Shown in pieces: positions 1-8,539 of a stretch of DNA of 35,182 nucleotides. Under the pieces are notes generated by a model. The model was given only the letters and a program-made list of their open reading frames with translations, did no database searches and had not been told where the DNA came from. Within the stretch, counting starts at the first letter, position 1. Every line of letters begins with the position of its first letter. The position numbers were made by a program, and so were the translations under genes. The stretch covers positions 1 to 35,182 of the forward strand of contig JBAQCU010000021.1 in assembly GCA_049294435.1 (NCBI GenBank), read 5' to 3'. This DNA comes from UBA1550 sp049294435. Its GTDB lineage: Bacteria > Patescibacteriota > Minisyncoccia > Phycocordibacterales > UBA1550.

Positions 1-31
1 CTTTGTCAATTGTTAAATGTTAATTGTTTTT
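1..31. repeat. Heptad repeat, family A (left edge)
   Basis: Four 7-bp words follow each other: GTCAATT, GTTAAAT, GTTAATT, GTTTTTA. They lie directly after the stop codon of the PilX-like gene and run off or end near the window edge. Same family as the tracts near 7150-7313, 8540-8622, 33600-33680 and 35098-35176. Confidence 0.75.
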
Positions 32-1379
32 ATTGCCCCTCCTTCCAGTCCTGTATGCCCCATACTCCTCCAGGTCCAGAAGTAAACAATGCATTTTGCA
101 ATCCGCTTGAATAAATCACATTAGCATTATTTTTAAGCGTGAGTTTATAACCTGTCACTTCCTTCACTGATGCGTTGTTTTGAAGAAGGATATTTCCGAG
201 GCGCGCATACAGTAGCAGATCACCCGCCGCATTGTTTTGAATATCAATAGCATTTTCTGCTCCACCTATAGAAGCGCTCTTATTTTCTGAAATAAGCATC
301 ACCCATGAATTCCCTACTGATGCTCCAGTAAATATTGGATTATTCTCAATTATTATCCTGCTGTTGCTTGTGCGGTTTGCTGGATTGTCAGCAATAAGCA
401 CGACACTTTGCCCAGTAAGGGCTGGGTCAACTCGCATATTAAAGTTGTTCTTCATTTCAATATCGCCAGTGACCCAAACAGGCCCTGTAAGCGTAACAAC
501 AGTGTTTGCGCCCTCCACTTCTAGTCTGCACGGAATCTTTATCGGACCCAATGAACCGCTTGAATTAACGTGAAAATGCGGGTTAGACCCACCAGAACAA
601 GTGGCAGTTCCTCCGGCCACTGCGATAGCTTCCCAATTCGCAATATCTTGCGCAGTAATTGGTAGATTTGGAGGCGGTTGTGATACTAGTGTTTGGCATG
701 TTGATATTGATGAGCCTGAAATAGTATTGCAATATGCGCCTCCAGAGATCGTTGAATTTTTAATATTGCCAGAATACATTGAAGCGCCTCCCTGATTTTG
801 TATATTAGAAATAGTCCCATTTAATCCAGTAGTCCCGCCTGAAATTGAGGTTCCAGTGATTATGTTTGTTCCGCTTCCACCAGAGCAAGTTGCACCAGTG
901 CTACCACCACCGCAAACTGGTCCTGCAGAATAAAGATTGCCAGTTATTGAGGAGTTATTTTGAAAATACACGCCCCCAGGTCCAGCCCACACTCCGTACA
1001 CAAACGACTCTCCTGTCGTCGTTGTAAGTGTTGATTTTACTCGGCGCGTATTGCGTAGAATATCTCCCCATGAAGTAATTGTTTTTTTTATAGAGCTATC
1101 TGTATAAATTGTTGTAGTTGCAGTATTGCCACCAAGCATAATAACTTCTTGAGCCGGGCCTACTGTAATTGGTTTTCTAATACGGTAAAGAACATCTTCC
1201 ATCCCCGCTTCAGACAGGTAGTATGCTCCCTTTGATTTCTCAAAATCGCGAGCAGTCACGTACTCACGCACCACAGGCGACGAAAGCCCTACTGCCATAG
1301 TGACAGAAATAACGACGAAGAAAATAACTGCCGTTATAATTGCGGCTCCTCTTTTGCGATTTATAGAATACTTTCTCAT
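30..1379 (-). CDS. PilX-like minor pilin / pilus-associated protein
   Basis: 449 residues. The N-terminus has a short basic leader (MRKYSINRKRG), a hydrophobic helix (about residues 11-35) and a segment with YYLSEAGMEDVLYRI. This matches the PilX/GspK-like N-terminal pattern, in which a membrane helix is followed by an xxAEAG-like motif. The rest is rich in Gly, Ser, Thr and Asn with recurrent NN-containing strands (NNSSITGN, NNAAGD, NNASVK, NNANVI), suggesting a beta-solenoid-like body, and it has several paired Cys. It is the last gene of the pilus operon, 6 bp after the PilW-like gene. The likely role is a minor pilin or tip component exported and assembled by PilB/PilC. The class rests on the N-terminus and context; the large C-terminal domain was not recognised. 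Confidence 0.6.
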   Translation of the reverse strand: MRKYSINRKRGAAIITAVIFFVVISVTMAVGLSSPVVREYVTARDFEKSKGAYYLSEAGMEDVLYRIRKPITVGPAQEVIMLGGNTATTTIYTDSSIKKTITSWGDILRNTRRVKSTLTTTTGESFVYGVWAGPGGVYFQNNSSITGNLYSAGPVCGGGSTGATCSGGSGTNIITGTSISGGTTGLNGTISNIQNQGGASMYSGNIKNSTISGGAYCNTISGSSISTCQTLVSQPPPNLPITAQDIANWEAIAVAGGTATCSGGSNPHFHVNSSGSLGPIKIPCRLEVEGANTVVTLTGPVWVTGDIEMKNNFNMRVDPALTGQSVVLIADNPANRTSNSRIIIENNPIFTGASVGNSWVMLISENKSASIGGAENAIDIQNNAAGDLLLYARLGNILLQNNASVKEVTGYKLTLKNNANVIYSSGLQNALFTSGPGGVWGIQDWKEGQ

Positions 1380-1385
1380 TTTAGA

Positions 1386-2006
1386 TTAATGCATTGACCC
1401 TCTTAACACTATAGTATCATAAAATTTTACTTCTTTTGTAAAGCCTGATCGTGTGTCCCTAGAGTCTCTGAGCGTCATTTCAATCTTCACTGCTTTTGAG
1501 ACTGTAGTACTTGCATTTGTAGTAGTTATTGAACGAAAAACGAGATTAGTTGCTGTAACAGTTTTTGTCATAAGTGACCCATTGTCCACTCCGCCAACCT
1601 TCATATTTATCTGATTCCCCGCTGTAACATAAAACTCAGCAGTTGTAAGCGCGCCTGCGTCAGTCTTGGTCAACAAAGTGAGCCTACCAGGACTAGTTGT
1701 GAGTGTGCTGTTCAAAGTATCAATATCATATGCATTACGAATTTCTCGACTCATTCTCTCAAGCGCAGTCGTAGCAGACTGACTTATGCTTTGATTGATA
1801 CGTAAAGTATAAAACGACTTCATTACTAAAATGGTTGCGTTGATAGAAAGTACTGATAGTACTGCAAAGAAAGCAATGTAGATAATCATTTCTACAAGGG
1901 TGAAGCCACGTTGGATGGAATGTCGAATGTTGAATATCGAATATCGAACGGAATACGGGGAATTCCTTTTTACTTTTTCTGCTGATTTTTTTATTCTATA
2001 TTCCAT
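1386..2006 (-). CDS. PilW/GspJ-like prepilin
   Basis: 206 residues. A canonical type III signal is present at residues 34-39 (GFTLVE), with the conserved Glu at +5, followed by a helix to about residue 57. The soluble part (TTALERMSREIRNAYDID, then beta-rich) fits minor pilins of the PilW/GspJ kind. The 33 residues before the cleavage site are unusually long. Nearly all are encoded by two tracts of 7-bp repeats, at 1916-1957 and 1992-2027, and the ATG itself lies inside a repeat word. No other ATG, GTG or TTG occurs in frame between this start and the cleavage site, so this start is kept. The gene lies 26 bp after the PilV-like gene. Confidence 0.7.
   Translation of the reverse strand: MEYRIKKSAEKVKRNSPYSVRYSIFNIRHSIQRGFTLVEMIIYIAFFAVLSVLSINATILVMKSFYTLRINQSISQSATTALERMSREIRNAYDIDTLNSTLTTSPGRLTLLTKTDAGALTTAEFYVTAGNQINMKVGGVDNGSLMTKTVTATNLVFRSITTTNASTTVSKAVKIEMTLRDSRDTRSGFTKEVKFYDTIVLRGSMH
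1916..1957. repeat. Heptad repeat, family B, inside a prepilin leader
   Basis: Plus-strand words GAATGTC, GAATGTT, GAATATC, GAATATC, GAACGGA run with an exact 7-bp period. The tract lies within the coding start of the PilW-like gene and encodes the stretch SIFNIRHSI before the RGFTLVE cleavage motif. Confidence 0.8.
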
Positions 2007-2027
2007 ATTCTAAATTCAATATTCTCC
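1992..2027. repeat. Heptad repeat, family B, at a start codon
   Basis: Read on the minus strand the words are GAATATT, GAATTTA, GAATATG, GAATATA, GAAT, with a 7-bp period. The third and fourth words contain the ATG start (position 2006) of the PilW-like gene. Confidence 0.8.
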
Positions 2028-2032
2028 CCAAA

Positions 2033-2524
2033 TTAACTATTAAATAAGTTTACTATGTATGTCTGAATTGAACGCGTAGTAGTACCGACCACTGGAGCCC
2101 ACCATGTCACAGACACTGTAGCCAACTTAATATCTGGATCGTAGACACCTGTGTCAGAGATATCTTTAGTGATTGAGTCACGCTTCACATCAGCAAAAGT
2201 AAGTTTGCGCTCGTATTTTGAATCAATAATTGTTTTGGTAGTAGTGGTTGCCCAGTTTGTGACATTCCATGAAAAATAATATGGTGTAGTGGTCGACATG
2301 TTTTTAATATTGCTTGTGTAGCTCCTGTCACGAAAAATTTTCACTACTTCCATTCCTTCTTCAAGAAGATAGTCCCCTTGAACAGCTGATTCCGTAACTC
2401 TGCTTGCGCGGAGCACTGTTTGAAAGAATCCCGATATCGCAAGGAGAGATACGGACAACACCGCTGAGCCAATAACCACTTCCACGAGTCCGAAACCCCT
2501 TTTTCTAGAGATAAGACTATTCAT
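2033..2524 (-). CDS. PilV/GspI-like prepilin
   Basis: 163 residues from the ATG at 2524. A GTG 21 bp upstream is also in frame, but MNSLISRKRG is a normal 10-residue prepilin leader and a GGGAG lies 12 nt before this ATG. Cleavage is expected before FGLVEV, with Glu at +5, followed by a hydrophobic helix (GSAVLSVSLLAISGFF). The segment LLEEGMEVVKIFRDR resembles PilV and GspI proteins. It sits between the membrane-anchored orphan gene at 2653-3726 and the PilW-like gene, and probably acts as a minor pilin that primes or caps the fibre. Confidence 0.7.
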   Translation of the reverse strand: MNSLISRKRGFGLVEVVIGSAVLSVSLLAISGFFQTVLRASRVTESAVQGDYLLEEGMEVVKIFRDRSYTSNIKNMSTTTPYYFSWNVTNWATTTTKTIIDSKYERKLTFADVKRDSITKDISDTGVYDPDIKLATVSVTWWAPVVGTTTRSIQTYIVNLFNS

Positions 2525-2601
2525 ACAAAAAGTATACTCCCACACTTACTTTTTTCATAATGTTTTTTCACTTTTTTATTTAATAATGCTATATGCCACA
2601 C

Positions 2602-2617
2602 TATATTAGCTAATATA
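2602..2617. other. 16-bp perfect palindrome
   Basis: TATATTAGCTAATATA is a perfect palindrome in the 128-bp gap between the gene ending at 2653 and the PilV-like gene. It could be an operator or simply AT-rich chance. No convincing promoter was seen in this gap. Confidence 0.3.
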
Positions 2618-2652
2618 AAGAAAGAGTAGGTGTTTGAGTATACAAAACCTAA

Positions 2653-3726
2653 TTATTTTTTACTGATCATGTATACTTTCTTTTCCCCAGTCGGCAACTC
2701 GTATTGCAATTCGTTATCAGAGATCCATTGTGGACGGAAATAATAAGTAGGGTCTGTCGTTGTAGCGACAAGATACTGTTTTTTTGTAAAAAGGTTATAA
2801 ATGTAGAATGAAGAAACGTGACCAGCTTGTAGGGCTTCTTTTTGAATCTGTTGGTCAATTTCTTCAACTCCAGACCAAGGAGCAACATTCCCTCCGTAAG
2901 TCAGCATCCCATTGTTTATGTTGAGAGCGTCGCCACCCATTGTCATCTGAGGCGCCGAAAAAACCTCATATGCCCAGTTTTCTGAATTGAGACGAACAAA
3001 ACCATAAATTTCGGCACCAATGAACATATTGGCCCAAAAATATTTACCGTCGGAGGTCCACCCACCAGGGTAAAAACCAATATCACCCACTACCTCGGGA
3101 TTCTTTTTTGTAATATCTGCAACATGCAGCACAAATATATCTTTAAGAGTTTTAAGATCTTTAATGATGAGAGCGTAGTCGGGAGTACCACCATAGCCAC
3201 GGATGAGAGAGAGGTATTGTTCAGAGGGGGAGATTCGGAAGGTTGCATCATAATATGATTTGTATTCTTTTGGGTTTTCAGAGACCAAAAGAATAGGCAC
3301 ACCCCTATCACTATAATCATATTTCCATATTTCTTCTTTGTAACCTACTAGTGTTCTGGATGTTTTGTGGTCAAACCCAAATTCCCTTACTACATAAATA
3401 GCACATTTGAATAACTGTAGAGTGAAAAGTCCGGTAGAATTGCCACTTATCTGAAAATTACGCTTTTCCAGATTAGTTTTTTTATCTTTTACAAAAATTG
3501 TTACTGGGGACGTTGCAAAATATCCCATATTCCCAGTTCCACGAAGTGCCGAATTTTCACCTATCTCGTCATCCATTAAGCAAGTATTATCTATCGGCCT
3601 GTTATCCACGATGAATTCCTGCACCTTTGGTGTAATCTTCCTATTACCCCAAACATAATACCCTTCCACAAAAAAAGCAGTGGTAGCGAGGAGTACGAAA
3701 ATCAAAACATATTTACCAAATTTCAT
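2653..3726 (-). CDS. Membrane-anchored extracytoplasmic protein, unknown function
   Basis: 357 residues, family not recognised. One N-terminal hydrophobic helix (about residues 5-22) follows a single Lys-rich start, so it is a signal anchor or uncleaved signal. The rest is mixed and beta-rich with many Tyr and Trp (YFWANMFIGAEIYGF, YYFRPQWISDNELQYEL). Short repeating strands such as YLSLIRGYGG and TSDGKYFWA could be WD/TolB-like propeller blades; this is a guess from spacing. It starts 1 bp after the stop of the propeller/C39-like gene, so the two are surely co-transcribed and may act together outside the cell with the pilus. Confidence 0.6.
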   Translation of the reverse strand: MKFGKYVLIFVLLATTAFFVEGYYVWGNRKITPKVQEFIVDNRPIDNTCLMDDEIGENSALRGTGNMGYFATSPVTIFVKDKKTNLEKRNFQISGNSTGLFTLQLFKCAIYVVREFGFDHKTSRTLVGYKEEIWKYDYSDRGVPILLVSENPKEYKSYYDATFRISPSEQYLSLIRGYGGTPDYALIIKDLKTLKDIFVLHVADITKKNPEVVGDIGFYPGGWTSDGKYFWANMFIGAEIYGFVRLNSENWAYEVFSAPQMTMGGDALNINNGMLTYGGNVAPWSGVEEIDQQIQKEALQAGHVSSFYIYNLFTKKQYLVATTTDPTYYFRPQWISDNELQYELPTGEKKVYMISKK

Positions 3727-3727
3727 G

Positions 3728-6649
3728 TTAATAATCTATTGTTTGCGAATTATGTCCAGCAGTCTTTTTTACTAAAATACCACTGTTGGTATTTCTCACA
3801 GTAAGAGTGATCTGACTAACCTCTTTTGTAGCGACTCCTACAACAAAATCTCGAGGTGAAACTGTTTCCGCAATGCAGACTCTTTTTGATTGACCGGCAA
3901 TTGTTTCTCTCACGCTTTCAATAAGTGTCAGAGCATCCACTGAAGATGAAACCCCAAATGAGAATTTCCCTTGAGTATCCGTTGTTTTAATGAGATGGTT
4001 TGCTAAAGCATTGTCCTTTGCGGTGTCATCAAAAATTACGCAAAGTTGGTCAGACGGTACAGACCGTGTGCCTAAAATAGCAAGGAGTTTGTTCTCATCG
4101 TATAACTTTGCCTTAACCTCAGTCGTCCCGCGTTCCCCAGCAACTACGGGGGCAGTATAGCGAGTTTCTCCTGTGGGGATTGCAAGTTCGGGTACCCCAG
4201 CACTATTACTAATTTTTTCTTGACTTAGAAAATCAATTATTGCGGGACAGCCGAGGTTAATACCACTCAAAGTTGGGCATTCATCAATACCCTGCGATGT
4301 CAGGGTAAGGTCGAGATTTACAGGGACCCCTGCGGGAGTAAAGTTGAGACTATACTCGTCAACAAAAGCGGGTTGTGTGTTGCCAGCCAGGGTTTGGGAA
4401 TGAGAATCTCCGTTGTAATCGTATGCCAAAGAATCAAGTGTATACGATCCAGTGCCAGTGCCAATGACTTGCAATTGATAATTACCATCAACAGGAGTTT
4501 CAATACTGATTTCCTTTGTCTCGTGAATCTGACTCTGATCAAGGTCTATGTCGCTCGTTACTATTGGTCCGTCATTCATATAGATTGCATTTGGGATTTC
4601 ATTGTAGACTGTGCCGGTAACTGGGTCTTTTCCTAATTTTCTTCCTTGCGGGTCAGTGATTAAAAGTTCAGCAGGAGAGGCAAGAGCTATGTGCATTGAG
4701 TTTGCCACAAGCTTAGGTGTATCAAGATAAGTAAAGATGTTTGCAGTGCTAAAATAGTTCCCATATCCACGAATATGATTGGTAAGGTTTTGTGTTTCAG
4801 TAAGTGTTTTTGTATTGTACCAAGCAGGATCTTTTACTGTATAGGTATCTGAGAGTTTATTATCGAGAATCATATAGTGACCAACTTTCTTGTTGTAGGC
4901 AACGATTGGCTTACCTGAGTTGAGATAGTTTGCTATGCGAGGACTTGTGGATGCTACATTCCAATCAGTAGTACCATTAAAACCAAATCTGATCATTTTC
5001 TTGTTTGTTATTGGATCTATATACCCCAAATAGTCAACAGCTTTGCTCCAGTATAATTTTCCATAAGGACTGTACCCGCCATTACCTGTGAGCCATTTAT
5101 CAATTGCAAGCGGATCGACACCACTACCATCTATGTCAACATCAACACCATAGTATCTGCCGAGCATTACCATAGAGGTGATGGCGCAACCGCAATTTGC
5201 AATAGAAAGACCGCAGCGTTGACCAACTGGACCGAGATTGCCACGGCCGGCAGCGTAGGTCTCGCGAGCCCAACCATCAGTTAGCGCGTCCGACGGATAA
5301 TTCGATCTTACCTGCGTATATAACGGCACCGTCTTTACATTAAAATCTACAGCGCCCACAACACCAAACTCTTGCCACTCGCTTACATTGCCTTTGTCAT
5401 CCACCGCTCTCGCGCGCCAATGATACTGACCATCAGCAATTAAATCCTCCGAGGTGGTTGCAATACTCCCCGATGCTACAAAACCACTTTCTAAAAGCTT
5501 TGTGTCATCAAACGGCTTGCTTGATTCTTTTAATTCAACTTGTAGTTTAATTTGGTCATTGTCAATATCTGAGAGGGTTGCTTTAAAAGCAATGGTTTGT
5601 TCAGCGGTGATACCACTCTCAGTAATTGTCGTCATCCCATCAGATTTAAATTGCCCGAAAGTGGAAATAGCTGGAGCAGTGTTTGCCGACGCACCAATTG
5701 CAATTTTGCTTACGGTGTTTGAGCCATAATTTGCCACCCACACCGAGTTGGTGATAGATTCAAAGGCAATACCATAAGAAGCAACCCCGACTGGATAGTC
5801 AATTCTCGTGCCGTTATTGATATTTACCTTGCTAACAGTATTTAGGCCCAAATTTGTTATCCATACAGAATTTGTGACATTGTCGAATGCGACGCCATAA
5901 GGGTTTGTGCCCACAGCATAATCAACTCTGGTCCCCGTTTTTGTATCAACTTTACTAACGGTATTAGAGTAATAATTTGTCACCCACACAGAATTTGTCA
6001 TACTGTCAAAAGCAACATCATAGGGGTGTATTCCTACTGTATAGTCAATTCTGGCACCTGTGTTAATATCCACCTTACTAACAGTGTTAGAATTAGCATT
6101 TGCCACCCATACGGAATTAGTGACATTATCAAAGGCGACACCATAAGGGAAGCTTGCTGTAGCATAATCTGTCCATGCCCCCGTGTAAATATTTATTTTT
6201 CTTATGGTGTTAGAAAAATAGTTTGTGACCCACACAGAGTTGGTAACATTATCAAAAGCAACACGAACGGAACCTATCCCAACAACATAATCAATTCTGG
6301 CACCAGTAATAATATCCACCTTACTAACTGTATTGGAAGAATTATTTACCACCCACACAGAGTTCGTGACATTGTCGAATGCTACGCCATAAGGGTTTGC
6401 CTCTACAACGTAGTCTATACTGGTACCAGTATTGATATTTACTTTACTAATAGTGCCAGAGTAACTATTTGTTACCCATATGGAATTTGTAACATTGTCG
6501 AATACAACTCCGTAGGGACTTATCCCTACGGCGTAGTCAGTCCTCGTGCCTGCGGGGAGAGTTACAACTTGTGCAGGAGCAATATTAGTCAAAGAGAAAA
6601 CCGAAAAAATAACGAGTGAGGCCAGAGCGAGGTTACGCAAGGAATCCAT
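3728..6649 (-). CDS. Secreted seven-repeat beta-propeller plus C39-like peptidase domain protein
   Basis: 973 residues. A signal peptide (about 1-27, ending APAQ) leads into seven 41-residue repeats (about 39-320) with the core FDNVTNSVWVTNxxSNTVSK. This YVTN/NHL-type pattern predicts one seven-bladed propeller. Next is a fibronectin-like stretch (about 325-435, with YHWRARAVDDKGNVSEW). A region at about 440-620 then looks like a C39-type papain-fold peptidase: NCGCAITSM with candidate Cys488, GHYMIL with His591, KDP with Asp607. The C-terminal 300 residues are beta-rich and resemble bacterial pre-peptidase or Ig-like modules. It sits inside the pilus operon between the FimT-like and PilV-like genes, so a pilus-linked adhesin or processing enzyme is plausible. 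Peptidase activity is not proven: C39-like folds also occur as inactive binding domains. Confidence 0.65.
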   Translation of the reverse strand: MDSLRNLALASLVIFSVFSLTNIAPAQVVTLPAGTRTDYAVGISPYGVVFDNVTNSIWVTNSYSGTISKVNINTGTSIDYVVEANPYGVAFDNVTNSVWVVNNSSNTVSKVDIITGARIDYVVGIGSVRVAFDNVTNSVWVTNYFSNTIRKINIYTGAWTDYATASFPYGVAFDNVTNSVWVANANSNTVSKVDINTGARIDYTVGIHPYDVAFDSMTNSVWVTNYYSNTVSKVDTKTGTRVDYAVGTNPYGVAFDNVTNSVWITNLGLNTVSKVNINNGTRIDYPVGVASYGIAFESITNSVWVANYGSNTVSKIAIGASANTAPAISTFGQFKSDGMTTITESGITAEQTIAFKATLSDIDNDQIKLQVELKESSKPFDDTKLLESGFVASGSIATTSEDLIADGQYHWRARAVDDKGNVSEWQEFGVVGAVDFNVKTVPLYTQVRSNYPSDALTDGWARETYAAGRGNLGPVGQRCGLSIANCGCAITSMVMLGRYYGVDVDIDGSGVDPLAIDKWLTGNGGYSPYGKLYWSKAVDYLGYIDPITNKKMIRFGFNGTTDWNVASTSPRIANYLNSGKPIVAYNKKVGHYMILDNKLSDTYTVKDPAWYNTKTLTETQNLTNHIRGYGNYFSTANIFTYLDTPKLVANSMHIALASPAELLITDPQGRKLGKDPVTGTVYNEIPNAIYMNDGPIVTSDIDLDQSQIHETKEISIETPVDGNYQLQVIGTGTGSYTLDSLAYDYNGDSHSQTLAGNTQPAFVDEYSLNFTPAGVPVNLDLTLTSQGIDECPTLSGINLGCPAIIDFLSQEKISNSAGVPELAIPTGETRYTAPVVAGERGTTEVKAKLYDENKLLAILGTRSVPSDQLCVIFDDTAKDNALANHLIKTTDTQGKFSFGVSSSVDALTLIESVRETIAGQSKRVCIAETVSPRDFVVGVATKEVSQITLTVRNTNSGILVKKTAGHNSQTIDY
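5690..6535 (-). repeat. Seven in-frame 123-bp tandem repeats
   Basis: The propeller part of the 973-residue protein is built from near-identical 123-bp units, for example FDNVTNSVWVTN recurring every 41 residues. The similarity is high enough at DNA level to suggest recent duplication, so blade number may vary between strains. Confidence 0.8.
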
Positions 6650-6695
6650 GTATCATAACTGTAGGTGAAATAGATATAGGTGTCAAGATATCTAC

Positions 6696-7166
6696 CTAAT
6701 TAATTGTAGCAATTCCTGTTGGAAGTATCAGCACCGTCGTGCTTGATGTAGTGCCGGTTACCAAAAGTGTGGTAGTAGCGTTTTGCGTAGTCGCGCCAGT
6801 AACTTTTTCAAATAAAACTTCGGAGCCACCGCCGTTTATTGCGATACTGGAAAGAGAAAGTCCTGTACTAAATATGTGTGTTTCATTTGTGCTTGAAGCT
6901 GTATCATATACCCCTCCTTTAAATAGCACGGCCTTCGTTGTTTCAAGATGAATACCGTACCGCTCGTCATCTTTTGATGAGACTGAGAGGAGTCGCGCGC
7001 GGTTGATGAGAGTCACCAGGTTCATTGTGTCTGTGTTCAGGAGACTGTTCCTGCGAAAATTCATAAATGACGGCAAGATGGTTGCAAGAAGAATTGCGAG
7101 AATTGCGATGACAATTAGTATCTCAAGTGCAGTAAAGCCATGGCGGGGACATTTGACCTTTGACAT
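6696..7166 (-). CDS. FimT/GspH-like prepilin
   Basis: 156 residues from the ATG at 7166. The leader MSKVKCPRHG is followed by FTALEILIVIAILAILLATILPSF, a classic type IV prepilin helix with Glu at +5. The body has the FimT/GspH pattern NLVTLINRARLLSVSSKDDERYGIH and ends in beta strands. A longer in-frame start at 7301 would add 45 residues translated almost wholly from 7-bp repeats and a small palindrome. I reject it because it would bury the signal. Even so, the chosen ATG and its first codons (MSKVKC) are themselves made of repeat words (CAAATGT, CAAAGGT). Lies between pilC and the propeller/C39-like gene. Confidence 0.75.
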   Translation of the reverse strand: MSKVKCPRHGFTALEILIVIAILAILLATILPSFMNFRRNSLLNTDTMNLVTLINRARLLSVSSKDDERYGIHLETTKAVLFKGGVYDTASSTNETHIFSTGLSLSSIAINGGGSEVLFEKVTGATTQNATTTLLVTGTTSSTTVLILPTGIATIN

Positions 7167-7181
7167 TTGACATTTGACAGG
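7149..7181. repeat. Heptad repeat, family A, at the FimT-like start
   Basis: Plus-strand words ATTTGAC, CTTTGAC, ATTTGAC, ATTTGAC have an exact 7-bp period. The minus-strand ATG of the FimT-like gene (7166) lies in this tract. Confidence 0.85.
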
Positions 7182-7227
7182 GAGCAATCGCAAAAAAAAC
7201 GCGAGTATGTGAGCGGTATTTCGGGTC

Positions 7228-7313
7228 CCGTCAATTGTCCGCGAAGCGGTGTCACATGTTAATTGTTCTTTCTGTATTTTGTTAATTGTTAATTGTTTCA
7301 TGTCAATTGTTCT
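7228..7313. repeat. Compound heptad repeat with CCGCgaaGCGG core
   Basis: Words GTCAATT and GTCACAT/GTTAATT flank a small palindrome CCGCGAAGCGG (7239-7249). A second run, GTTAATT GTTAATT GTTTCAT GTCAATT, ends 3 bp before the pilC stop. A closely similar compound unit, with core CCGCGAAGGCGG, lies in the opposite orientation at 33605-33640. Confidence 0.8.
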
Positions 7314-7315
7314 CC

Positions 7316-8530
7316 CTACACATTACTCATCACCGAGTACATTGGGGAAATCATAGAAACCGCAAAGAAACCAACAGATGCGCCAATGAACACCATTAGA
7401 AGCGGTTCAATGATTGTGGACATATTTTTTGTGGCCTCATCAACCTCATTCTCATAAAACAGAGCGACGTTTAGAAGCATCTCTGAAAGCTTGCCTGTCT
7501 CCTCGCCCACCTCCACCATATCGCTAACCAAAAGCGGATAAATGTCGGTCTCCGCAAACACAGACGACAATGGAATACCTTTTTGCACACGCTCGCTCGC
7601 CACCTGGAGCCTTTCCTTATAATACGAATTTTGCAAAACATCTTTTGTTATATTTATCGCCTCCAACATATCCACACCAGATGAAAGGAGCGACGACAGT
7701 GTTCGCGCTGTGCGCGCTGAGTTGGACTGACGAACAAGATCGCCGACGATTGGCAACTTGAACGATATGAATTCAAGACCACGCATTCCCTGCTTTGTGC
7801 GAAGAGTAAAAATAACCGCAGTAATTATGCCCGCAACCGCTAGAATCCCGACAATGAGGTGGTTTGAAAGAAAATCCGAAATCCACATAATTACTTTTGT
7901 GCTTGTTGGAAGCTCTGTATTTAGCTCCTTGAACGTCGCGGCTAGCGTGGGCACCACATAGATGAACATCAGTACGCCGATGATAATAAGTGTCGCAATA
8001 ACAACCGATGGATAAATCATCGCTCCCTTTATTTTCTTTTTCAAAAGGTAACTTTTTTCAAGCTGATCACCAACAGTCAGAAGCGCCTCCGAAAGTCCGC
8101 CAGACTCCTCGCCTGCGCGCACCATAGAAACGAAGATCGGAGAAAATACTTTTGGAAACTTTGCCATTCCTGCCGAGAGCGTGGAGCCCTTGCTGATTTC
8201 AGCAAGCAAGGTCTTTAATGTTTTTTTGAGTGCAGGGTTTTTTGTCTGGCGTTCCTGAATAGAAAGTCCTCGTGAAAGAGCGAGTCCCGCCGTCATCATC
8301 GCGCTCAGGTTGTGCGAAAAAACGATGAGCTCCTGCACCTTCACGCGAGAAAGCATCTCGTTGATAGCGTCCATGTTTAGAACGAACCCTTTGGCGATTT
8401 CTTCTACGGAGACAACCGACTTTCCCTCCTTGCGAAGCTCCGACGCAACAGCAAAACGATCCTTCGCTTCCATCTCGCCGGAAGTTTGATCGCCTGACAG
8501 TTCGCGCACTTTGTATTTAAATTTTGGCAT
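7316..8530 (-). CDS. pilC: Type IV pilus inner-membrane platform protein PilC
   Basis: 404 residues, the usual length for PilC/GspF. Two T2SSF domains are visible. The first (about 70-195) has FSHNLSAMMTAGLALSRGLSIQ and FVSMVRAGEESGGLSEAL. The second (about 270-395) has RTARTLSSLLSSGVDMLEAI and MVEVGEETGKLSEMLLNVA. Three hydrophobic segments lie near 170-195, 220-245 and 375-398. It forms the membrane platform on which PilB drives pilin extraction and fibre assembly. It follows pilB after a 101-bp gap filled with family A heptads. No SD is seen before the ATG. Confidence 0.93.
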   Translation of the reverse strand: MPKFKYKVRELSGDQTSGEMEAKDRFAVASELRKEGKSVVSVEEIAKGFVLNMDAINEMLSRVKVQELIVFSHNLSAMMTAGLALSRGLSIQERQTKNPALKKTLKTLLAEISKGSTLSAGMAKFPKVFSPIFVSMVRAGEESGGLSEALLTVGDQLEKSYLLKKKIKGAMIYPSVVIATLIIIGVLMFIYVVPTLAATFKELNTELPTSTKVIMWISDFLSNHLIVGILAVAGIITAVIFTLRTKQGMRGLEFISFKLPIVGDLVRQSNSARTARTLSSLLSSGVDMLEAINITKDVLQNSYYKERLQVASERVQKGIPLSSVFAETDIYPLLVSDMVEVGEETGKLSEMLLNVALFYENEVDEATKNMSTIIEPLLMVFIGASVGFFAVSMISPMYSVMSNV

Positions 8531-8539
8531 TATTATTTA

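Noticed and set aside
6026..6619. A 197-codon plus-strand open frame opposite the propeller repeats
   Set aside because: It is the antisense shadow of the 123-bp repeats; its product repeats with the same period and has no start signal or family features.
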